From: UBA4719 sp038249115
Lineage (GTDB): Bacteria; Actinomycetota; Actinomycetes; Actinomycetales; Dermatophilaceae
DNA length: 55,644 nucleotides
Direction: 5' to 3'
NCBI GenBank assembly: GCA_038249115.1
Contig: JBBRWQ010000008.1
Coordinates: 1-55,644 of the forward strand
The position numbers and the translations under genes were made by a program. Positions 49,644 to 55,644 of the stretch are shown here, piece by piece. The notes beneath the pieces are model-generated. The model saw only the letters and a list, made by a program, of their open reading frames with translations, ran no database searches and had not been told where the DNA came from. Each line of letters starts with the position of its first letter. Position 1 is the first letter of the stretch.

Positions 49644-49684
49644 CAAGGGGTATGCCGGAGAGTCACCTTCCGGCATACCCCTTG
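49644..49684 (+). terminator. Strong hairpin between khpA and rimM
   Basis: CAAGGGGTATGCCGGA (49644-49659) pairs perfectly over 16 bp with TCCGGCATACCCCTTG (49669-49684), loop of nine bases, no T-run beyond CTTGGTCTTG. It can end or slow the rpsP-khpA transcript or process the mRNA. Confidence 0.7.
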
Positions 49685-49730
49685 GTCTTGCCCCCATCGC
49701 CCGCGCGTCACCACTGGTAAGGACCGGCTC

Positions 49731-50243
49731 ATGCAGGTTGTCGTCGCTCGCATCGGAAAGGCACACGGGCTGCGCGGTGAGGTCACCGTGCAGGTGCTGA
49801 CCGACTCCTCGGACGGGCGCTTCGTGCCCGGTGCGGCCTTCGTGACCGAGCCCGACTTTGCCGGTCCTCTCGTAGTGCGCACAGCCCGCGACCATAACGG
49901 CGTCCTGCTGCTCAGCTTCGAGGACACTGACGACCGGACAGGGGCCGAAGAGCTGCGGGGTATCAAGCTGCTCGATGTCGTCCTCGGCGATGATGACGAC
50001 GAAGACACGTGGTACGAAAGGGATCTCGTCGGGCTCAAAGCCGTGACCGTCGGCGGCGACGAAGTCGGAGAGGTGATCGCCCTTCGGACCGGCGGGGCCC
50101 AGGACTTGTTGGTCCTGCGGCTGACCGACGGACGGGAGGCCCTTGTCCCGTTCGTGACGGCCATCGTTCCGGAAGTGGACATCGATGGTGGCCGCGTCGT
50201 GCTCGACCCGCCCACCGGTCTGTTGGATCTGGACCAGCTGTGA
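49731..50243 (+). CDS. rimM: Ribosome maturation factor RimM
   Basis: RimM helps fold the 30S head. 170 residues. VVVARIGKAHGLRGEVTVQV is the N-terminal block, VLLLSFEDTDDRTGAEELRG the middle, and the PRC-barrel has WYERDLVGLKAVTVGGDEVG, VPFVTAIVPEVDIDGGRVVL. An AAGGAC ribosome site is upstream. Stop 10 bases before trmD. Confidence 0.95.
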   Translation: MQVVVARIGKAHGLRGEVTVQVLTDSSDGRFVPGAAFVTEPDFAGPLVVRTARDHNGVLLLSFEDTDDRTGAEELRGIKLLDVVLGDDDDEDTWYERDLVGLKAVTVGGDEVGEVIALRTGGAQDLLVLRLTDGREALVPFVTAIVPEVDIDGGRVVLDPPTGLLDLDQL

Positions 50244-50253
50244 GGGTGTGGTC

Positions 50254-51036
50254 ATGAGGCTGGATGTCGTCACCATCTTCCCGGAGTACCTCTCTCCGCT
50301 CGACGTCTCGCTGATCGGCAAGGCGCGCGAACAGGGCCTGATCGACCTGCGCCTTCACGACCTTCGCGATTTCACCCACGATCGTCATCGCACCGTCGAC
50401 GACACCCCGTACGGCGGAGGCGCGGGCATGGTCATGCGCCCTGAGCCGTGGGGCGAGGCGCTGGACCATCTGATCGCTTCCGGGGCTCCCGGCGAGGTTC
50501 CCCATCTTCTGATCCCCGCTCCGGGTGGGGTCCCGTTCACCCAGGCGATGGCTCAGGAGCTGGCCACCCAGCCCTGGCTGGCCTTCGCCTGTGGTCGCTA
50601 TGAAGGCATCGACGAACGGGTCATGGAGCACGCCGAGACGCTGATGCCGGTCACCGTCGTCTCGCTGGGTGACTACGTCCTCAACGGAGGCGAGGTCGCA
50701 GTCCTGGCCATTGTCGAAGCCATCGCGCGGCTCGTGCCAGGGGTCATCGGCAACGCCGGCTCACTGGTGGAGGAGTCCCATGAGGATGGCCTGCTGGAGT
50801 ACCCGATGTTCACCAAACCGCCGCAGTGGCGCGGATACGGCATACCCGAGGTTCTGCTGTCGGGGCACCACGGAAAGATTGCCCGCTGGCGACGGGATGA
50901 ACGCTTGCGGCGTACAGCGGTGCGCAGACCGGACATGATCGCGCGGCTGGACCCAGCCCAGCTCGACGCCCGAGACCTCGAGGTGCTCGCCGCGGCTGCC
51001 CAATTTCAGGCTGACCCCCCTGCTGTGGCAGACTGA
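50254..51036 (+). CDS. trmD: tRNA (guanine(37)-N1)-methyltransferase
   Basis: TrmD methylates G37 of tRNAs that read CNN codons and prevents frameshifting. 260 residues. MRLDVVTIFPEYLSPLDVSL is the conserved start, PYGGGAGMVMRPEPWGEAL binds substrate, and the knot GDYVLNGGEVAVLAIVEAIA binds SAM; C-terminal region YPMFTKPPQWRGYGIPEVLL. The ATG at 50254 is preceded by GAGGG. Confidence 0.95.
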   Translation: MRLDVVTIFPEYLSPLDVSLIGKAREQGLIDLRLHDLRDFTHDRHRTVDDTPYGGGAGMVMRPEPWGEALDHLIASGAPGEVPHLLIPAPGGVPFTQAMAQELATQPWLAFACGRYEGIDERVMEHAETLMPVTVVSLGDYVLNGGEVAVLAIVEAIARLVPGVIGNAGSLVEESHEDGLLEYPMFTKPPQWRGYGIPEVLLSGHHGKIARWRRDERLRRTAVRRPDMIARLDPAQLDARDLEVLAAAAQFQADPPAVAD

Positions 51037-51197
51037 CTCTTCGCGTCTTGCACCGATTTCGTGCCCCTGCCACAGGGGGAGAGCAACGAGTGACGGATTG
51101 CAGGAGCACCCCATACGAATTGCTCGCCCGGCGTTACGCGGGGACGTGCATCTGATCCGTGAGTGACCTGTGGCGCTGACGAGAAAGCGAAGCGAAC
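51037..51197 (+). promoter_or_regulatory. rplS leader region
   Basis: About 160 bases between trmD and rplS. A small hairpin CCCCT-GCCAC-AGGGG lies near 51064-51078. I see no clear match to known leader motifs. It may hold an rplS promoter. Confidence 0.35.
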
Positions 51198-51557
51198 ATG
51201 CACAAGCTCGACGACGTCGACAAGGCCAGCCTGCGCGACGACATCCCGGCCTTCCGTGCCGGTGACAACATCAAGGTTCACGTCAAGGTCATTGAGGGCA
51301 CGCGCTCGCGTGTCCAGGTCTTCCAGGGTGTCTGCATCCGCCGTCACGGTGGCGGCATCGGCGAGACCTACACGGTTCGCAAGGTCAGCTTCGGCGTCGG
51401 TGTTGAGCGCACCTTCCCGCTGCACAGCCCGGTCATCGAGAAGATCGAGGTCGTGACCCGCGGTGACGTCCGTCGCGCCAAGCTGTACTACCTGCGCGAC
51501 CTGCGGGGCAAGGCTGCCAAGATCAAGGAGAAGCGCAACGTGACTCCCGCCCGCTGA
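51198..51557 (+). CDS. rplS: 50S ribosomal protein L19
   Basis: 119 residues. LRDDIPAFRAGDNIKVHVKV at the N-terminus, EGTRSRVQVFQGVCIRRHGG and GIGETYTVRKVSFGVGVERT, ending AKLYYLRDLRGKAAKIKEKR, is the full L19 sequence. It sits at the 30S-50S interface. The TrmD-L19 pairing is conserved in bacteria. Confidence 0.97.
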   Translation: MHKLDDVDKASLRDDIPAFRAGDNIKVHVKVIEGTRSRVQVFQGVCIRRHGGGIGETYTVRKVSFGVGVERTFPLHSPVIEKIEVVTRGDVRRAKLYYLRDLRGKAAKIKEKRNVTPAR

Positions 51558-51572
51558 GGCGGCACGTCCCGT

Positions 51573-52304
51573 TTGACCTCTGCCGGACCACCTGAGGAGA
51601 CCGCGCCGCCAGCGGCGCGGGTCGATCCGCGGCGCTCGCGTCATCGTGCGCTGCTTCTCGCCGGTGTTGGCCTCGTGCTGATGTTGATGGTGCGGGGCTT
51701 CCTGGTGCAGTCCTTCTACATTCCCACGGGCTCGATGGAGCCAACGCTGGAGCCCAACGACCGCATCCTGGTCAACAAGATCGGCGTGGAGTCCTCGCTT
51801 CAACGAGGGGACCTTGTCGTCTTTGACGGCAGCCGGACCTTCGCCCCTCATGCTGCGGATGGTGCCGACGCCGGATCGAGGATTGAAAAGGCGCTGGGCG
51901 AGATGGCCTCGCTGCTCTCCATCCAGACCAGTCAGAGCGACTACATCAAGCGTGTCGTCGGACTCCCTGGGGATCATGTGGTGTGCTGCGACGCCAACCA
52001 GTTGATTACTGTCAACAACGTGCCCGTTGACGAGCTCTACCTCTACCCGGGTGACCAGCCCAGTGATCTGACCTTTGATGTCACGGTTCCGGCCGGACGG
52101 GTCTGGCTGATGGGTGACCATCGCAGCGTCTCGGCAGACTCGCGCGCCCATCTGGGCGATCCTGGGGGAGGAATGGTACGACTGGACGATGTGATCGGCA
52201 GGGCTGCGATGATCTACTGGCCACCCACCCGGGTCGGCGTCCTGCGCGCGCCCGCGTTCTTGGACCGCATACCTGACAACGTCACCGGAGAGAGCCACAC
52301 GTGA
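51573..52304 (+). CDS. lepB: Signal peptidase I (first copy)
   Basis: 243 residues; cleaves signal peptides at the outer face of the membrane. One N-terminal membrane helix (LLLAGVGLVLMLMVRGFLV). The catalytic Ser is in FYIPTGSMEPTLEPND and the general-base Lys in DYIKRVVGLPGD. The C-terminal box is GRVWLMGDHRSVSADSRAH. It starts with TTG at 51573. Its stop overlaps the GTG of the second lepB. Confidence 0.94.
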   Translation: MTSAGPPEETAPPAARVDPRRSRHRALLLAGVGLVLMLMVRGFLVQSFYIPTGSMEPTLEPNDRILVNKIGVESSLQRGDLVVFDGSRTFAPHAADGADAGSRIEKALGEMASLLSIQTSQSDYIKRVVGLPGDHVVCCDANQLITVNNVPVDELYLYPGDQPSDLTFDVTVPAGRVWLMGDHRSVSADSRAHLGDPGGGMVRLDDVIGRAAMIYWPPTRVGVLRAPAFLDRIPDNVTGESHT

Positions 52305-53080
52305 GCGTCACAGAGCCGGGCCAGAGTCAGCCCGAAGGCGCCCAGACCAACGCTGTGTCTTCCGAGATGGATCAGGGCCAGCACCGTCAAGGTTCCATCC
52401 TGCTTCTGCTTCGCGAGTCCGCGATCGTCATCGGCATGGCGTTGCTCCTCTCGCTCATCGTCAAGACCTGGCTGATGCAGGCGTTCTACATCCCTTCGGA
52501 GTCGATGGAGAACACCCTGCTCAAGGGCGATCGGGTGATCGTGAGCAAACTGACCCCGGGCCCCTTCGAGCTCAAGCGTGGCGACGTCATCGTGTTCGAG
52601 GATCCCGATCACTGGTTGCCAGCCCTGGTCCCGGTCCAGCGGAGCCCCCTGGCCAGCGCCGTGAACTCGTCGCTGACCTTTGTCGGGCTGCTGCCCAGCG
52701 ACGAGGGCAACCACTTGATCAAGCGCGTCATCGGGCTGCCGGGAGACCACGTCGTCTGCTGCAGCAGCGACAAGGCCGAGAAGCTGACCGTCAACGGTGT
52801 GCCGCTGACCGAGCCCTATCTGTTCCCCGGGGACGCGCCAAGCCAGCAGACCTTCGACATCACTGTTCCTGCCGGGCGGGTGTGGGTCATGGGTGACCAC
52901 CGCTCGAACTCCGCGGACTCCCGGCCCCACGACGCCGGCTCGGGCGGCGCCAAGGGTACGGTTCCCGAGAGCCTCATCGTGGGTCGCGCCATCACTGTTG
53001 TCTGGCCCCTGTGGCGCTGGTCCTGGCTGGGCGTCCCCAATGAGACTTTCGCCAAGGTCCCGGCGGCTGCTGCGAAATGA
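52301..53080 (+). CDS. lepB: Signal peptidase I (second copy)
   Basis: 259 residues. Membrane helix around 40-60 (IVIGMALLLSLIVKTWLM). Ser in AFYIPSESMENTLLKGDRV, Lys in HLIKRVIGLPGDHVVC, and GRVWVMGDHRSNSADSRPHD close the active site. Differs from copy 1 in the nucleophile context (PSESMENT versus PTGSMEPT), so the two may prefer different substrates. GTG start shares four bases with copy 1. Confidence 0.94.
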   Translation: MSVTEPGQSQPEGAQTNAVSSEMDQGQHRQGSILLLLRESAIVIGMALLLSLIVKTWLMQAFYIPSESMENTLLKGDRVIVSKLTPGPFELKRGDVIVFEDPDHWLPALVPVQRSPLASAVNSSLTFVGLLPSDEGNHLIKRVIGLPGDHVVCCSSDKAEKLTVNGVPLTEPYLFPGDAPSQQTFDITVPAGRVWVMGDHRSNSADSRPHDAGSGGAKGTVPESLIVGRAITVVWPLWRWSWLGVPNETFAKVPAAAAK

Positions 53081-53853
53081 GCGCAGGCACTGCGTCTCGC
53101 AAACCCACACTCAGGGTCGAGCGCGCGCTGCAGCGTGCTGGTCACCGGCTTCTTGCCGGCATGGATGAGGTCGGTCGTGGGGCTCTCGCGGGTCCGGTGT
53201 CGGTCGGTGTCGTGGTGATCGACGACGTATGCCGGTCGGCGCCCGTCGGTGTCAAGGACTCCAAGCTGCTCTCGCACCAGGTGCGAGAGCAGCTGGTGCC
53301 CAAGATCCAGGGATGGGCGACGGCCTATGCCGTCGGACACGCCTCGCCGGACGAGATCGACCGTTACGGGATCATGGTGGCCCTGCGCTTTGCCGGCACC
53401 CGGGCACTCGCGGCACTTCCCGTCTTACCCGATCTGGTCATTCTCGACGGCAACTATGACTGGCTCACCGACCCCGAACGGGTGGGGCTGTTGGGCTTGC
53501 TCGATGAGGGGGACGACCCCGCTCCGAGTGTGCCCGTCATGACCATGGTCAAGGCCGACATGACCTGCTCGTCGGTGGCTGCCGCGAGCGTGCTGGCCAA
53601 GGTTGAGCGGGACGCGATGATGGTCGCGCTTGCAGCCGAGGTGCCGCACTATGCCTGGGAGCTGAACAAGGGGTACTCCGCGCCCGAGCATTTCGCGGCG
53701 CTGGAGTCGCGCGGCCCGAGCGTGCATCACCGTCGGTCATGGCATCTGCCCGGAGTGGCTCGGCCAGCTGACCCGGGTTGTGGGCTTCAGCTGGCCTCAT
53801 CGACGATGATGGTGCCGTTCGGATCGATCGCGGAGGAGAGCAATGAGCTCTGA
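53077..53853 (+). CDS. rnhB: Ribonuclease HII
   Basis: RNase HII removes ribonucleotides from DNA. 258 residues. LLAGMDEVGRGALAGPVSVG holds the first acidic pair, VKDSKLLSHQVREQLV is the second block, LPDLVILDGNYDWLTD the third, and VKADMTCSSVAAASVLAKVE the last. ATG overlaps the lepB stop. The last ~15 residues overlap the DUF2469 start by 11 bases. Confidence 0.94.
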   Translation: MSAGTASRKPTLRVERALQRAGHRLLAGMDEVGRGALAGPVSVGVVVIDDVCRSAPVGVKDSKLLSHQVREQLVPKIQGWATAYAVGHASPDEIDRYGIMVALRFAGTRALAALPVLPDLVILDGNYDWLTDPERVGLLGLLDEGDDPAPSVPVMTMVKADMTCSSVAAASVLAKVERDAMMVALAAEVPHYAWELNKGYSAPEHFAALESRGPSVHHRRSWHLPGVARPADPGCGLQLASSTMMVPFGSIAEESNEL

Positions 53854-54160
53854 GGACCTGGAGAAGTACGAGACCGAGATGGAGCTTCAGCTCTATCGCG
53901 AGTATCGCGACGTCGTCGGCCTGTTCACCCACGTCGTCGAGACCGAGCGACGCTTCTACCTTGCCAACTCCGTCGACCTGAAGGTACTCAGCGAAGGCGG
54001 AGAGGTCTACTTCGACGTCACGATGTCCGACGCGTGGGTCTGGGATGTCTACCGGCCCGCACGCTTCGTCAAGAACGTGCGTGTCGTGACCTTCAAGGAC
54101 GTCAACGTGGAGGAGCTCTCCAAGACCGAGCTCGAGCTGCCCAAGGAAGGCGGCTTCTAG
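53843..54160 (+). CDS. DUF2469 protein
   Basis: 105 residues. EKYETEMELQLYREYRDVVG, VETERRFYLANSVDLKVLSE and GEVYFDVTMSDAWVWDVYRP are conserved in actinobacteria between rnhB and yraN. Acidic, soluble, no catalytic pattern. Function unknown. GGAGGAG precedes the ATG. Retained synteny suggests a role in DNA or RNA upkeep with the neighbours. Confidence 0.92.
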   Translation: MSSEDLEKYETEMELQLYREYRDVVGLFTHVVETERRFYLANSVDLKVLSEGGEVYFDVTMSDAWVWDVYRPARFVKNVRVVTFKDVNVEELSKTELELPKEGGF

Positions 54161-54296
54161 CCGTTTCCGGGTAGCGGGCGCCGGTGAGACCGGTGTCCAC
54201 ATGGAGTCGCGCGTTCGTCCCGCCGTCCACAGGGTGGGTCAGCGGGCTGTGCCTTCGGTCGCGGCGTTGCCACAGTCGACCACGGAGGTGGTCAAG

Positions 54297-54719
54297 GTGA
54301 CCGATTCAGTCCCCGCTTCGGGGAGGTCTCACAGCGTGTCCGCGGTCAAGGCGGGCGTGGCACATGCCGTGGGGGCCTATGGCGAGCGGCTCGCGGCGAG
54401 GTACCTGACCGAGTCCGGCCTGCAGATCCTGGACCGCAACTGGCGATGTGAGCAGGGTGAGATCGACATCGTGGCAATGGATGACACCTGTCTGGTCATC
54501 GTTGAGGTAAAGACCCGGCGCAGCCTCGCGTACGGCTCACCGGTCGAGGCCGTGACCGCGGTCAAGGCTGCTCGACTGCGCCGGCTGGCCGCGTGCTGGA
54601 TCACCGATCACCGATCATTGGTCGACTCCGTCGCCGACGTCCGCATCGATGTCGTCGGCGTGCTGCGGCCGCGGTCCGGCCCAGCCCGGATCGAGCATCT
54701 GGTTGCGGTGTCGGCATGA
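54297..54719 (+). CDS. yraN: UPF0102 (YraN) endonuclease-like protein
   Basis: 140 residues. YGERLAARYLTESGLQILDR and WRCEQGEIDIVAMDDTCLVI, then VEVKTRRSLAYGSPVEAV carry the E-x-D...ExK pattern of the PD-(D/E)xK nuclease superfamily. I chose the GTG at 54297 for the strong GGAGGTGG just upstream; the frame extends to 54201 without it. Function unknown; overlaps comM by four bases. Confidence 0.9.
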   Translation: MTDSVPASGRSHSVSAVKAGVAHAVGAYGERLAARYLTESGLQILDRNWRCEQGEIDIVAMDDTCLVIVEVKTRRSLAYGSPVEAVTAVKAARLRRLAACWITDHRSLVDSVADVRIDVVGVLRPRSGPARIEHLVAVSA

Positions 54720-55644
54720 GCCTGGGCCGCACCCGAGGCGTTGCCCTGCACGGGATCGAAGGTGCACTGGTCAGCGTGGAGGCCGACCTTGTTCAGGGAC
54801 TGCCGCAGGTCATGTTCAGCGGGCTGCCCGATGCGGCATGTCGTCAGGCCCCGGACCGGATCGCGGCCGCTGCGATGAACTCCGGTGTCCCGATCCCGAA
54901 GCGGCGTCTGACGGTCAATCTCTCCCCGGCCTCGATCCCCAAGGTCGGTAGCGGTTGGGACCTCCCGATCGCGATCGCCATCCTCGCCGCCGCAGACGTA
55001 TTCCCGGCGCATGTCGTCGATGGGATCGTTCATGTCGGCGAGCTGGGGTTGGATGGCTCCGTCCGTCCTGTGCGAGGCGTGCTGCCCGTGGTGCTGACGG
55101 CGGCCCGTCTGGGCATGGCCCAGATCGTGGTCCCGGCGGCGAACGCGGCCGAGGCTGCGCTCGTACCCGGCATCTCGGTCATCCCCGCGCGCCACCTCAG
55201 TGAGCTGGTGGCGCGTTACCAAGCCATCGGCCGTGGCGAGCAACCAGAGGTGATCGTCGTCGACCCGGCAGCGGTGACCGAGGACGTCGTGGTCCCCGAC
55301 CTGCGCGATGTGGTCGGGCAGGACGAGGGGCGGTTGGCACTCGAGATCGCGGCCGCGGGCGGACATCACCTGTTCCTGTCGGGCCCACCGGGTGCCGGCA
55401 AGACGATGCTTGCCGAGCGGCTCCCCTCGTTGCTGCCCGATCTTGAACCAGCGCAGGCGCTGGAGGTCACAGCCATCCACTCGGTCCTCGGCGCACTTCC
55501 CAAGTCAGGAGCGCTCATCATCCGGCCGCCGTTCGTCGCACCCCACCACGGCGCGTCGATGCCGGCCATCGTCGGAGGCGGCAGCGGGTTCATCCGGCCC
55601 GGCGCCATCTCGCGTGCACATCACGGCGTGTTGTTCCTCGACGA
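54716..55644 (+). CDS. comM: YifB/ComM family Mg chelatase-like AAA+ protein, 5' part
   Basis: The gene is cut by the right edge after 309 codons. It begins SLGRTRGVALHGIEGALVSV, VMFSGLPDAACRQAPDRIAA and RRLTVNLSPASIPKVGSGWD, the N-terminal ComM domain. The AAA+ domain has Walker A LFLSGPPGAGKTMLAERLPS; the sequence ends inside Walker B HHGVLFLDE. ComM is a helicase-like factor in natural transformation and branch migration. Start ATG shares four bases with the yraN stop. I read the frame by hand and found no stop to the end. Confidence 0.93.
   Translation, partial: MSLGRTRGVALHGIEGALVSVEADLVQGLPQVMFSGLPDAACRQAPDRIAAAAMNSGVPIPKRRLTVNLSPASIPKVGSGWDLPIAIAILAAADVFPAHVVDGIVHVGELGLDGSVRPVRGVLPVVLTAARLGMAQIVVPAANAAEAALVPGISVIPARHLSELVARYQAIGRGEQPEVIVVDPAAVTEDVVVPDLRDVVGQDEGRLALEIAAAGGHHLFLSGPPGAGKTMLAERLPSLLPDLEPAQALEVTAIHSVLGALPKSGALIIRPPFVAPHHGASMPAIVGGGSGFIRPGAISRAHHGVLFLD

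Noticed and set aside
51037..51197. Known L19 leader RNA
   Set aside because: I see no match to the described L19 leaders; only a small hairpin is visible.

Overview
The window is high-GC actinobacterial chromosome. Gene content, GTG/TTG starts, Zn-type L28 and L32, a lysine-tailed HU, an F420 gene (fbiD) and gene order all fit the Micrococcales. An Intrasporangiaceae/Dermatophilaceae-like genus is my best guess, from family resemblance only.

Two parts are clear. Positions 1 to about 9580 are an accessory island. It holds the N-terminus of a likely conjugative relaxase (1-146), a coupled pair of secreted proteins of unknown function (897-2806), a VapC remnant, and a 228-bp direct repeat (3533-3760 and 9354-9580). 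Each repeat copy ends in the 3' half of a tRNA-Glu(CTC) gene followed by its own terminator. Between the copies lie a VapBC toxin-antitoxin pair, a SAM methyltransferase, a hybrid-cluster protein (hcp) with a divergent cysteine-containing regulator, and a truncated GNAT gene. I read this as tandem integrations at tRNA-Glu. The intact tRNA and the integrase should lie left of the window, because actinobacteria usually have gltX-tRNA-Gln-tRNA-Glu directly before the IclR regulator and leuCD.

From 9585 on the window is core chromosome. Blocks in order: ndgR/leuC/leuD (leucine synthesis); HU; fbiD (F420); an acyltransferase with gpsA (phospholipid synthesis); a trans-sulfuration enzyme; ddl (cell wall); an AsnC-domain protein; thiL; rpmB; a fakA-like kinase, recG, rsmD and coaD; a SepIVA-like protein, YceD-like protein, rpmF, rnc and mutM; acyP; smc; ftsY; amt/glnB/glnD (nitrogen) running into ffh; an ATP-grasp gene split by a frameshift; a flavodoxin-fold protein and an amidohydrolase; then rpsP-khpA-rimM-trmD-rplS-lepB-lepB-rnhB-DUF2469-yraN-comM, cut by the right edge. 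Ribosome assembly and protein export dominate: both SRP GTPases (Ffh and FtsY), two signal peptidases and several ribosomal proteins.

The points most worth a second look are the repeated tRNA-Glu att sites, the mobile hcp-regulator module, the VapC missing one acidic active-site residue, the ATP-grasp frameshift at a five-T run, the duplicated start region before the secreted protein, and an apparently over-abundant GGCATAC/GTATGCC word. No CRISPR array, complete tRNA, rRNA or insertion sequence was found.
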